Below, piece after piece: positions 1-5,191 of a stretch of 48,650 bases of DNA. The stretch comes from a virus: positions 1 to 48,650 of IMG/VR virus record IMGVR_UViG_3300030333_004008; one strand, written 5' to 3'. Position 1 is the first letter of the stretch. Every line of letters starts with the position of its first letter. The notes under the pieces are model-generated. The model was not told where the DNA came from, made no database searches, and worked only from the letters and a program-made list of their open reading frames with translations. The position numbers were made by a program, and so were the translations under genes.

Positions 1-31
1 CACTACAGCCCTATAAGTTATAAATTAATAA

Positions 32-250
32 TTACTGGTCACCGCCAGACTTATTATTATTAACAGCTGCAACAATATCACCTTCAGCAATAGCGTGAGC
101 ATTAGTTACAGATACACCGTTAACAGCAACAGATGCATTAGAAGTAATATCATCTGGAAACTCATTTCTTAGTTGTTCAACAGTATCAGCGTTAGTTTGT
201 CTCTCTACAAAGCCGCCACCTTGTAGAAATTTTATTGTTTTGGTTGCCAT
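32..250 (-). CDS. Small ubiquitin-fold (ThiS/MoaD-like) beta-grasp protein, 72 aa
   Basis: The length and pattern fit a beta-grasp fold of the ThiS/MoaD kind: an N-terminal strand (TIKFLQGG), a helix (TVEQLRNEF), then a VAVNGVSV hairpin, GDIVAAV and a near-terminal Gly-Gly (KSGGDQ). In ThiS and MoaD the chain ends exactly at GG; here two residues follow, so sulfur-carrier chemistry is unproven and the fold may only be structural. The start has a good AGGAGG ribosome binding site 6 nt upstream. It is the last leftward gene visible, and no gene is seen in positions 1-31. Fold assignment is by pattern only; function unknown. Confidence 0.75.
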   Translation of the reverse strand: MATKTIKFLQGGGFVERQTNADTVEQLRNEFPDDITSNASVAVNGVSVTNAHAIAEGDIVAAVNNNKSGGDQ

Positions 251-258
251 ATAGCCTC

Positions 259-447
259 CTATTGGTTTGATTGTTCGTATGATTCTATAAATTTAGCCTC
301 TTCTGCTAACTGATCGAAAAAGTCATCTATATGATTTAAATTCTGTTTAATTTGTCTTTGAACAGTTTCTTTTATAGTTCCATCAGGCAGGTATTCGACT
401 GTTTTTTTTAGTACTCTTAGATTAGCTTCTATCATTCCTATATCCAT
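259..447 (-). CDS. Small helical protein of unknown function, 62 aa
   Basis: I do not recognise this gene. The protein starts MDIGMIEANL and is almost entirely predicted helix with many Gln, Glu and Lys residues (KETVQRQIKQNLNHIDDFF), suggesting a helical bundle or coiled coil. An upstream in-frame GTG at 477 would add 10 residues, but the ATG at 447 is preferred: it overlaps the stop of the preceding micro-gene by one base (TAATG), the coupling used throughout this genome, with a GGTGG just upstream. It sits 8 nt from the beta-grasp gene and is probably co-transcribed with it. Confidence 0.7.
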   Translation of the reverse strand: MDIGMIEANLRVLKKTVEYLPDGTIKETVQRQIKQNLNHIDDFFDQLAEEAKFIESYEQSNQ

Positions 448-536
448 TATAACCACCATTTCACTATATAATACCACATTACCATGGCAAGTATGAACAT
501 TCCAGAATAAATAAATAAATTAGTCCAATTTATCAC
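447..536 (-). CDS. Micro-protein with one membrane segment, 29 aa, GTG start
   Basis: This very short gene is supported by position rather than homology. A GGAG ribosome binding site lies 6 nt before a GTG start, the frame overlaps the upstream gene by 17 nt, and its TAA shares a base with the next ATG (TAATG). The peptide starts (M)INWTNLFIYSGMF and continues through a hydrophobic stretch (about residues 6-25) to a Trp-rich basic end (IVKWWL), as in a single-pass inner-membrane peptide. It could be a holin-like or host-directed micro-protein. No family is recognised. Confidence 0.55.
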   Translation of the reverse strand: MINWTNLFIYSGMFILAMVMWYYIVKWWL

Positions 537-675
537 ATTTATCTCCATTTGTTATTAATATTAGCTCATCAATAAGCTTATTTAGCTCTATTTTTAGCTT
601 AGATTGCTTATTTTTATTGATTATTATGTCTTTTAAGACATCTTCTTCAGTTCTTACTGGATAAAAAGTTAACAT
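520..675 (-). CDS. Small charged protein of unknown function, 51 aa
   Basis: Starts MLTFYPVRTEEDVLKD and continues as a Lys/Leu/Ile-rich amphipathic helix (KLKIELNKLIDELILI). The AGGAGG ribosome binding site is 9 nt upstream and the start overlaps the end of the 166-aa gene by 7 nt, so the two are translationally coupled. The 3' end overlaps the micro-gene at 447-536. It resembles no family I can name; the helical region may mediate oligomerisation. Confidence 0.65.
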   Translation of the reverse strand: MLTFYPVRTEEDVLKDIIINKNKQSKLKIELNKLIDELILITNGDKCDKLD

Positions 676-1169
676 ATCTCAAATCCTCCTGATTCTAGAC
701 AAAATTTAGCAAAATTTTCTACATTCTCTCTTGAAAATGGATAACTTGCTAAAAATCTTCTTTCTTTATCATCAGATTTCTCTAATTCTTCATTTCTTTT
801 CTTAATATGTTCTTCCCATCTATCAACAGTGCCATCTTCAAGCAATATTTCTAGTTTTGTTCCTATTTTAGCAGCTGTTTCTTGATCTATTAGCTTACCA
901 TCATTATAAGAACCACCCATTTTTTGCTCATCAGTCATAAATTCGTCACATTGCATGCAAACAAAGTCCCATAAAGGTCTCCACCACCATACATTATTAC
1001 GAAAATATATTCCTGGATTGTCATTATGATACCTATCCATGTCATCAAAGAATTTTTTACGCTTTTCTTCATCATCTGATTTCCAGATTTCAGTTTTAGG
1101 GTCATAATTTTTATACTCAGATATATTTTTGTTTATTTTAGGGTTAACACCACTTAAATCAAATCCCAT
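669..1169 (-). CDS. Conserved phage hypothetical protein (FRNNVWWWRPLWDFVC type), 166 aa
   Basis: The opening MGFDLSGVNPK, the Trp-rich block FRNNVWWWRPLWDFVCMQC near residues 56-74, and the ending YPFSRENVENFAKFCLESGG are a pattern I associate with a widespread hypothetical protein of phages and environmental viral genomes. A Cys pair (CMQC, 71-74) could bind metal, though the matching second pair is not obvious. The start overlaps the previous gene's stop by one base (TAATG). Its role is unknown; its place in the leftward block suggests early or accessory expression rather than virion structure. Confidence 0.85.
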   Translation of the reverse strand: MGFDLSGVNPKINKNISEYKNYDPKTEIWKSDDEEKRKKFFDDMDRYHNDNPGIYFRNNVWWWRPLWDFVCMQCDEFMTDEQKMGGSYNDGKLIDQETAAKIGTKLEILLEDGTVDRWEEHIKKRNEELEKSDDKERRFLASYPFSRENVENFAKFCLESGGFEIC

Positions 1170-1417
1170 TATATACCTTCTTTCTTTTTTAGCTCAAGTA
1201 TCTTAAGCATTTTACTATCAACAGTAGTTTTTCTACTATTACTATTAGATTTACGAGAAACACCATAATTCATAGCTTTTCTACGCTCTGCAACAAGAAA
1301 ATTAGCAACTGTTTGTAAATTATTATTTCTTTCACCTTCTAATAAGGCTCTTATTATGTTGCCAACTGTCTTTGACTGCAATATTGTAACATCATATACT
1401 AAATGTTTATATTTCAT
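1169..1417 (-). CDS. Small basic protein of unknown function, 82 aa
   Basis: Starts MKYKHLVYDVTILQ. The N-terminal half is a predicted helical segment (KTVGNIIRALLEGERNNNLQ) followed by a second helix (VANFLVAERRKAMN), then a basic Ser/Asn-rich linker and a Lys-rich end. The overall charge is positive, so nucleic-acid binding is possible but unproven. GAGGAG lies 9 nt before the ATG, and the start overlaps the stop of the 52-aa gene in an ATGA arrangement. No recognised family. Confidence 0.75.
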   Translation of the reverse strand: MKYKHLVYDVTILQSKTVGNIIRALLEGERNNNLQTVANFLVAERRKAMNYGVSRKSNSNSRKTTVDSKMLKILELKKKEGI

Positions 1418-1572
1418 TGAGATTTCTCCTCATATATTATTGCTACTTTAAATTGTAATATCATTTTTTGTATAGCTCTTATTACTTTTTCTGCATGCTC
1501 CAATTCTTGCTCAATATCCTTTAAAGTATTGCTAAACTTAGTTTTTTCTATCCAAATAGTTTCTCTTGCCAT
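1414..1572 (-). CDS. Small coiled-coil-like protein, 52 aa
   Basis: Starts MARETIWIEKTKF and continues as one long amphipathic helix (KDIEQELEHAEKVIRAIQKM) ending KSQ. A strong GGAGG stands 6 nt before the ATG, and the stop overlaps the next start (ATGA). It is the first gene downstream of the structured 1589-1753 element, and a perfect 8-bp hairpin lies only about 15 nt before its ribosome binding site, so translation may be controlled by that RNA. Function unknown. Confidence 0.7.
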   Translation of the reverse strand: MARETIWIEKTKFSNTLKDIEQELEHAEKVIRAIQKMILQFKVAIIYEEKSQ

Positions 1573-1588
1573 GATTCCTCCTAATTAT

Positions 1589-1753
1589 TTAAGGTATTTT
1601 CTTAATTTACCTTAATATTTTAAGTAAGCACCCACCAACAGCATCATGCAGTACAATTTGCCTCAGGTTACCCTATCGATGATGGGCGCTAAAGATCTAT
1701 AGCTGTTTTGGGCACTTGTCATTAAGACCCCTATAGATCATGTCTCCTACCAA
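1589..1753 (-). ncRNA. Structured leader or small RNA between two micro-genes
   Basis: No convincing protein fills this stretch. On the minus strand it holds three successive structures: (i) a perfect 9-bp inverted repeat GATCTATAG/CTATAGATC (1731-1739 with 1694-1702); (ii) a two-part stem, AGCGCCC/GGGTGCT (1690-1684 with 1633-1627) stacked on ATGAT/ATCAT (1683-1679 with 1647-1643), enclosing a small AGG-GTAA-CCT hairpin with a GNRA loop (1674-1665); (iii) a perfect 8-bp stem TTAAGGTA/TACCTTAA (1615-1608 with 1596-1589) just before the ribosome binding site of the 52-aa gene. It could be a cis-acting leader or an independent RNA. No known riboswitch class was matched. Confidence 0.5.
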
Positions 1754-1909
1754 TTAATGTAACCAGTATTTAGCTTTAGGCCACCTACCATTTACTATAA
1801 CATTATGCAAAAACCTTATAGCATAACATTTAACTGTAATACTTAACAGCATATTAATTATATAGACAAAATCATACATTATATAATAAGACCAAGTTCC
1901 AGGTTCCAT
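1754..1909 (-). CDS. Small membrane protein, 51 aa
   Basis: Starts MEPGTWSYYIMYDF. A hydrophobic segment (about residues 7-31, including YDFVYIINMLLSIT) is followed by a basic C-terminal tail rich in Arg, Lys and Trp, predicting one membrane span with the tail in the cytoplasm. GGAGG lies 6 nt upstream of the ATG. It is the first gene after the intrinsic terminator that ends the large RNA, so it depends on readthrough or on a separate promoter. No family is recognised; a holin-like or host-membrane role is possible. Confidence 0.6.
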   Translation of the reverse strand: MEPGTWSYYIMYDFVYIINMLLSITVKCYAIRFLHNVIVNGRWPKAKYWLH

Positions 1910-1922
1910 AATACCTCCAAGT

Positions 1923-1956
1923 TATTAAAAAAATAAAGCCAGCTTTTACACTGGCT
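1923..1956 (-). terminator. Intrinsic terminator ending the large structured RNA
   Basis: Read leftward: perfect stem AGCCAG/CTGGCT (1956-1951 with 1942-1937), an 8-nt loop, then a U-rich tail (TTATTTTTTTAA). This is the textbook minus-strand intrinsic terminator. It supports a discrete transcript ending here, because the protein-free region lies immediately upstream of it. An eight-codon reading frame (start 1983, peptide MYYIRDR) with a perfect AAGGAG ends 4 nt before the stem. Confidence 0.85.
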
Positions 1957-2766
1957 GTATTATCTGTCCCTAATATAATACATAAATTCTCCTTTGTTAG
2001 TTAGCTAATTATACTAAACATAAGAAGTATTAAAGACAAATCTTATAGAGTTGAGATTACACTCTTTACGCTGATACTTTCGTCCTATGTTCCCGAAGGT
2101 TTTGGACTTATCCACTTGATTTGACTCAAGTACATCAGCAAGCTCAGTAGTTATAGACTACCACTCTTAACGTTACAGCTGTTTCAGCAACTAATCACAT
2201 CAATTAAGTCACAATGACATCCCAGGCTGCAGACCCAAGACTGACGCTTTCGTCACAAAACTTTCAAGTTGTTGACCAACCATCCAGCACCTTATTCACC
2301 TAAGTGTAAGGTATTAGAGCCCTATGCTCTGTAACGCCACAAGAACTTTGTCGTTTTTATATTCATTTTTATATATTATTTAACGATTAAGTTAGTTTTA
2401 GGTATCCCAAGTCCAGTGCTCGTGGATATGCTCGCTATCTTACGACAGTGAATACATAACTAGACTCTTCCAATGTCTTTGGGAGACATCAAATCTTGAC
2501 ACGACATATCTCATATCACTACGAGATTACCATGTTTTCATGACACCCAGACTCACCTCCCACAGGCTCATCTTAAGTATCTTACAGGTTTATTTATTGT
2601 ATGTCACCATACTCACAGCTTTACCATCAGCCTGACTACCATTCTCTCAGAGATTACCCCATTGAGATTAGCAGCAATACCTGCTTGCTTCCGTTGGACC
2701 ATTGCTGGCGCTATTAACTTTAACATATGTTACCATATGCTATCCTATAGATCCGAAGCGACCTAT
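1925..2766 (-). ncRNA. Large, highly structured noncoding RNA (~840 nt; GOLLD/ROOL-like candidate)
   Basis: About 800 nt without a credible gene, more GC-rich than its neighbours, bounded by a TATAAT box upstream and an intrinsic terminator downstream. Perfect hairpins on the minus strand: CATATG-GTAA-CATATG (2739-2724); CAGCAAT/ATTGCTG (2707-2672); GTATG-GTGA-CATAC (2612-2599); CATG-AAAA-CATG (2542-2531); ATCTC/GAGAT (2527-2508); ATGTCT/AGACAT (2489-2473); AACTT+CGTT/AACG+AAGTT (2393-2344); AGAGC/GCTCT (2330-2316); ACCTTA/TAAGGT with inner CAC/GTG (2312-2289); TGACG-AAAG-CGTCA (2255-2242); GCTG-AAA-CAGC (2188-2178); GTAGT/ACTAC (2161-2147); AGAGT/ACTCT (2065-2047). A three-way junction is closed by GCTGAT/ATCAGC (2139-2070), with branches ACTTGA/TCAAGT and GTCC/GGAC, the latter capped by a CC-UUCG-GG hairpin. 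GOLLD and ROOL are known phage-associated giant RNAs often encoded near tRNA genes, and a tRNA lies 540 nt upstream. Membership is inference; it could be an unrelated family. Confidence 0.65.
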
Positions 2767-2771
2767 TATTC

Positions 2772-2777
2772 ATTATA
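2772..2777 (-). promoter_or_regulatory. Candidate -10 box for the large RNA
   Basis: A perfect TATAAT on the minus strand preceded directly by TG, 8-14 nt downstream of the stop of the 68-aa gene. A start near 2765 would place the 5' end just before the first hairpins. The -35 region at 17 nt spacing (ATAATA) is poor, so this may be a phage-specific or extended -10 promoter, or chance in AT-rich DNA. Confidence 0.35.
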
Positions 2778-2785
2778 CATAAAAT

Positions 2786-2992
2786 CTATGAACTTATTAT
2801 CTTAAAGCCCTTAGGCAATACAATTCTTTCAATCCGTCTTCGTTCCACATAATTATCTTTATCCATCATCATTCTACACTGAGTATCTAGTATATCTTTC
2901 ATCGCAACTAAGAAAGCTTGCGTTTGATTCTCAATACTATCTAATTCAACTACCTCTTCAGGTAATACATCTACAACACTAGGCTTTGCCAT
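2786..2992 (-). CDS. Small acidic protein of unknown function, 68 aa
   Basis: Starts MAKPSVVDVLPEEVVELD and ends RRRIERIVLPKGFKIISS. The middle (ENQTQAFLVAMKDILDTQCR) is predicted helix; the N-terminus is acidic and the C-terminus basic. AAGGAG lies 6 nt before the ATG. It follows the CxxC micro-gene by about 40 nt and precedes the large RNA. The base composition is less AT-biased than in the structural genes. No family is recognised. Confidence 0.7.
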   Translation of the reverse strand: MAKPSVVDVLPEEVVELDSIENQTQAFLVAMKDILDTQCRMMMDKDNYVERRRIERIVLPKGFKIISS

Positions 2993-3031
2993 AATTTCTC
3001 CTTATTGGTTTGAGAGTTCAAAGAGCCAGGA

Positions 3032-3163
3032 TTATTTCCCAGCTCTGTTACGCAACTTCTTCTGCGCCTTGATATAAGCATTCTTATACCTAGTAGCAGT
3101 GTCAAGCAACGTAGTAATATACTGCTCACGCACAGTACATTTCTTACAAGTAGCATTCTTCAT
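3032..3163 (-). CDS. Small basic CxxC protein, 43 aa
   Basis: Starts MKNATCKKCTVREQY and ends in a Lys/Arg-rich helix (KAQKKLRNRAGK). The single CKKC pair (residues 6-9) could bind zinc as half of a dimeric site. The AGGAGG ribosome binding site is excellent (5 nt spacing), which decides this frame over a longer overlapping frame at 2971-3156 that lacks one. It lies between the tRNA and the 68-aa gene. Function unknown; a nucleic-acid-binding role is only suggested by the charge. Confidence 0.7.
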   Translation of the reverse strand: MKNATCKKCTVREQYITTLLDTATRYKNAYIKAQKKLRNRAGK

Positions 3164-3305
3164 GAACACCTCCTTTCTATTATATTTAACAGTTCTTATT
3201 AGAAAGGTTGACTTGTAACATTTAATGAGATAGACCAGCGCTAAGCAACTCAGTTCATGACTCTGATATAGCCCATCTCATAGGTTCGCAGTGGAACAGT
3301 TTAAT
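3164..3305 (-). other. Intergenic spacer with inverted repeat between tRNA and CxxC gene
   Basis: 142 nt without a gene. It contains a perfect 7-bp inverted repeat ATGAGAT/ATCTCAT (3281-3275 with 3231-3225 on the minus strand) enclosing 43 nt with weaker internal pairing. It may be the 3' trailer of the tRNA transcript or another small structured RNA. No convincing promoter was seen; a TATAAT at 3184-3179 would start transcription inside the ribosome binding site. Confidence 0.35.
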
Positions 3306-3381
3306 TGGTTGCGGGTATTGGAATTGAACCAATCAAGACCTGCTTATGAGACAGTCGACATCACCAGACGTCACACCCGCA
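3306..3381 (-). tRNA. tRNA with anticodon CAU (tRNA-Met or tRNA-Ile2), CCA encoded
   Basis: 76 nt fold cleanly: a 7-bp acceptor TGCGGGT/ACCCGCA, D-arm GACG/TGTC with an 8-nt GG-containing loop, anticodon loop CTCATAA (CAU at positions 34-36), a 5-nt variable loop, T-arm ATTGG/CCAAT with loop TTCAATT, and an encoded ACCA end. Two deviations: position 8 is G rather than U, and the outermost anticodon-stem pair is A-G. The U1-A72 pair and the lack of three G-C pairs in the anticodon stem argue against an initiator. Elongator Met and lysidine-type Ile2 cannot be separated by eye. An encoded CCA is usual for phage tRNAs. Confidence 0.9.
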
Positions 3382-3512
3382 TTAATTCTTATGTGTGCTA
3401 TATGTTGGTATATATATACTATACACATAGGCGCATGATTTACTGCAGACACACCGTCTACACAGGCTATCAATAACTACAAGTAATTATTAATATAATA
3501 ACAAAGAAAGTT
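3382..3512 (-). other. tRNA 5' leader with two hairpins
   Basis: No gene. On the minus strand, upstream of the tRNA, there is a 6-bp hairpin GTAGAC-GGTGT-GTCTGC (3461-3445, one G-U pair) and then a 7-bp stem TATGTGT/ACACATA (3429-3423 with 3396-3390) whose loop is an alternating TA tract. These may be processing signals for tRNA maturation or part of a further small RNA. No second tRNA could be folded. Confidence 0.35.
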
Positions 3513-3548
3513 AGAGAGGCCGATCTCCGAATGTGTTCAAGCCTCTCT
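3513..3548 (-). terminator. Hairpin after the first leftward gene, possible weak terminator
   Basis: Perfect 8-bp inverted repeat AGAGAGGC/GCCTCTCT around a 20-nt loop, 10 nt past the stop of the 89-aa gene. The following minus-strand sequence is only moderately T-rich (AACTTTCTTTGTTATT), so it may terminate partially, protect the mRNA 3' end, or separate mRNA from tRNA by processing. Confidence 0.45.
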
Positions 3549-3557
3549 ACAAAAGAT

Positions 3558-3827
3558 TTACTTTTTATCAGCGAGTTTCTCTATCAACTTGTTAGTAGTT
3601 GCTTGACTCTTAGCAAACATCTCGAGCATACCCTCAATGTTCTTTTGAGTCTGAAACTTTCGTAACATATCAAAGCCTATTAATGCTTCTTCAGTGTTAC
3701 CAGCTGCTAAGTTAGCTACAGATACACTCTCTACAGCAGTCTTAGTTTCTTCTGATACACTGATATCATCAGCTCTAGTAAGCCCATTAATTATCTTACC
3801 ACTCGCATACTTATTTAGTTTAGACAT
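3558..3827 (-). CDS. First leftward gene, small alpha-helical protein, 89 aa
   Basis: Starts MSKLNKYASGKIINGLTR and is predicted mostly helical (EEALIGFDMLRKFQ, GMLEMFAKSQATTNKLIEKL). A longer frame starting at 3857 exists, but AAGGAG sits 5 nt before the ATG at 3827, inside the extension, so the shorter form is preferred. It is the promoter-proximal gene of the leftward operon, a position where phages often place host-takeover or regulatory proteins. No family is recognised. Confidence 0.7.
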   Translation of the reverse strand: MSKLNKYASGKIINGLTRADDISVSEETKTAVESVSVANLAAGNTEEALIGFDMLRKFQTQKNIEGMLEMFAKSQATTNKLIEKLADKK

Positions 3828-3894
3828 ACGTCTCCTTCCGTTGTTAAAAGTATTCAAAAAATCCTAATCCAAAAATAACGTAATCACGATTGTG

Positions 3895-3914
3895 AAAAAC
3901 CCCTGTTAAGGGGG
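3895..3914 (-). terminator. Compact leftward terminator or attenuator upstream of the first leftward gene
   Basis: Minus strand: stem CCCCT/AGGGG with loop TAAC, followed directly by TTTTT. It lies about 70 nt before the first leftward start codon. Either it blocks transcription entering from the right, or it is an attenuator in the leader of the leftward operon. The hairpin is flanked by an imperfect direct repeat, ATTGTG(A/G)AAAA, at 3889-3899 and 3919-3929 on the plus strand. Confidence 0.6.
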
Positions 3915-3976
3915 TACCATTGTGGAAAAGACCGCATACCAAAATGCTACAATTTTTAAAACCTTCCTTTTTTCTA

Positions 3977-4006
3977 TTGTTTTTATAATATTACATGTTT
4001 TATATT
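3977..4006 (+). promoter_or_regulatory. Candidate rightward promoter of the structural operon
   Basis: TTGTTT (3977-3982) and TATATT (4001-4006), 18 nt apart, resemble a sigma70 promoter. A minus-strand TATAAT (4009-4004) overlaps the -10, so this spot could fire in both directions. It lies in the 390-nt gap between divergent genes (3858-4245), where promoters are expected. No CDS is supported in that gap. Confidence 0.4.
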
Positions 4007-4017
4007 ATAGCCATCAG

Positions 4018-4037
4018 TAATTGAAGAAATTCAATTA
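4018..4037 (+). promoter_or_regulatory. GAAA-capped hairpin in the leader of the rightward operon
   Basis: A perfect 8-bp stem TAATTGAA/TTCAATTA closes on a GAAA tetraloop about 12 nt after the candidate -10. At the 5' end of a transcript it could stabilise the mRNA; as DNA, it could be a cruciform promoter element of the kind used by virion RNA polymerases such as that of phage N4. The rest of the leader to 4245 has only weak pairing. Confidence 0.45.
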
Positions 4038-4245
4038 TCACCCTTGAAGGCCTAACAAGCAAGTAGAGGGTCAGACGTTGGGTTGCCTCCTCATATAGAG
4101 ATCTGGTTTGTCCCCGATAACTGGTAGAAATTGCTTTATTATAAGTTTGAGTATGGGAGAATATAACTGGCTCAAAACGAAATATGAAGTTAAATAAATT
4201 TTTCAAAAAAAATTTCATTTGTGTCAGGGGTTAGGAGCATCTAGT

Positions 4246-4434
4246 ATGGCAAAAAAAGAATATGTGCTAAAAATAATATATGATGGTAAAAGCGATGAAT
4301 GTGTTCACTTATCAGAACAATTTAATGAAGTAGATTATTGTATTGAAGTAGATGGAGTAGATATACCCATTAGTAAAGAAATGGGTGATTATATGATAGA
4401 ACATTTAGATCATGAAATATTAGGAATAGCCTAA
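4246..4434 (+). CDS. First rightward gene, small acidic protein, 62 aa
   Basis: Starts MAKKEYVLKIIYDGKSDECV and ends with a helical MIEHLDHEILGIA. The mix of strands (VLKIIYDG, YCIEVDGVDIPI) suggests a small alpha/beta fold. AGGAG lies 8 nt before the ATG at 4246; a TTG 27 nt upstream could extend it but has no better signal. It heads the rightward operon just before the terminase genes, a position often held by a packaging accessory or regulatory protein. No family is recognised. Confidence 0.75.
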   Translation: MAKKEYVLKIIYDGKSDECVHLSEQFNEVDYCIEVDGVDIPISKEMGDYMIEHLDHEILGIA

Positions 4435-4435
4435 T

Positions 4436-4454
4436 CTAACCCTTGGCGGGTTAG
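4436..4454 (+). promoter_or_regulatory. Hairpin before the small terminase gene
   Basis: Perfect 7-bp stem CTAACCC/GGGTTAG with loop TTGGC, beginning just after the preceding stop codon and ending 8 nt before the terminase small subunit ATG. There is no clear Shine-Dalgarno outside the hairpin, and the GGG of its 3' arm may be the ribosome contact, so folding could limit translation of the small terminase. Confidence 0.45.
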
Positions 4455-4462
4455 GGTTATAT

Positions 4463-5191
4463 ATGAGAACATACAAAGTAAATAAAATAGAACACACAGT
4501 ATTTGAAGATACTGATGAAATACCTAGTAGTATAAACTATATCTATAACTGGAGAAAAGGTTCTATAGGTGACTGGGTAAAAGCAGATGATGGTTGTGTT
4601 ATTCAGATATTAAGAGAAGGCACAATGATGAAACCTGCTGGTAAAATTCGTCAGCAAAGATATATAGGTACATGTACTGGTACATTTATAGTATCAGACA
4701 AAACCAAAATGGACACCTCTAAAAGAGTTAATATATATAGTATAGGTGGACATATAGAGAGAAATCAAAGAATTGAAGATAGAGAAGATCTATCTAGTAG
4801 AGAACATCAGTTTGTCCAGTATTTAGCATCTGGTATGGATGCCCGCAAGGCGTATCTAAAGGCGTTCCCTACGAATGACCCGCACTATGCTGGAATGCGG
4901 GCTGGACAACTAGTAAAAACGACAAGGATAAAAACAGCTATGAAAGAAGAATTAAAACCTATTTTAGAAGAGTTAGGTATAAATGAAAATAGCATATTAA
5001 AAAATATTAATACTATTGCTATGTCTTCTGAAAAAGATGAAACTAAACTGAAAGCTTTATTTAAACTTGCAGATATTATGGACTTAGAAGATAAAAACAA
5101 AACACAAGTTACACAACTTACTGGAGCTGTATTCCAAGGTTTTAGTAAAGATAAAATAGCAGAGGCGGAAAGGCCGAAGGAGATCAAATGA
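4463..5191 (+). CDS. terS: Terminase small subunit (DNA packaging), 242 aa
   Basis: From about residue 110, SSREHQFVQYLASGMDARKAY begins a helix-turn-helix module typical of phage small terminases, followed by a long helical oligomerisation region (KEELKPILEELG, KALFKLADIMDLEDK). The N-terminal ~108 residues are an extra domain with mixed strands that I do not recognise. The protein recognises the packaging site and stimulates the large subunit. It stands at the head of the packaging module, and its stop overlaps the next start (ATGA). A GC-rich patch with inverted arms GCCCGCA/TGCGGGC (4841-4902) lies within the HTH coding region. Assignment rests on module, motif pattern and position. Confidence 0.75.
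   Translation: MRTYKVNKIEHTVFEDTDEIPSSINYIYNWRKGSIGDWVKADDGCVIQILREGTMMKPAGKIRQQRYIGTCTGTFIVSDKTKMDTSKRVNIYSIGGHIERNQRIEDREDLSSREHQFVQYLASGMDARKAYLKAFPTNDPHYAGMRAGQLVKTTRIKTAMKEELKPILEELGINENSILKNINTIAMSSEKDETKLKALFKLADIMDLEDKNKTQVTQLTGAVFQGFSKDKIAEAERPKEIK

Noticed and set aside
1697-1741. 14-codon frame with AGGAG in the small structured element
   Set aside because: Its start and stop lie in opposite arms of a perfect 9-bp stem, so the frame is more simply a by-product of the hairpin.
2070-2139. Hammerhead ribozyme in the three-way junction
   Set aside because: CTGATG and GAAA are both present, but CTGATG is followed by T rather than the required A, and GAAA does not follow the second stem directly; the catalytic core is not complete.
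2971-3156. 61-codon leftward frame
   Set aside because: No ribosome site; it overlaps almost all of the 43-aa CxxC gene, which has a perfect AGGAGG and better composition.
3291-3476. 61-codon rightward frame across the tRNA
   Set aside because: It is the complement of the tRNA and its leader hairpins; a protein there is not credible.
4000-4218. 72-codon leftward frame in the divergent control region
   Set aside because: No ribosome site, low-complexity Phe/Leu/Ile composition, and it lies across the promoter and hairpin region.
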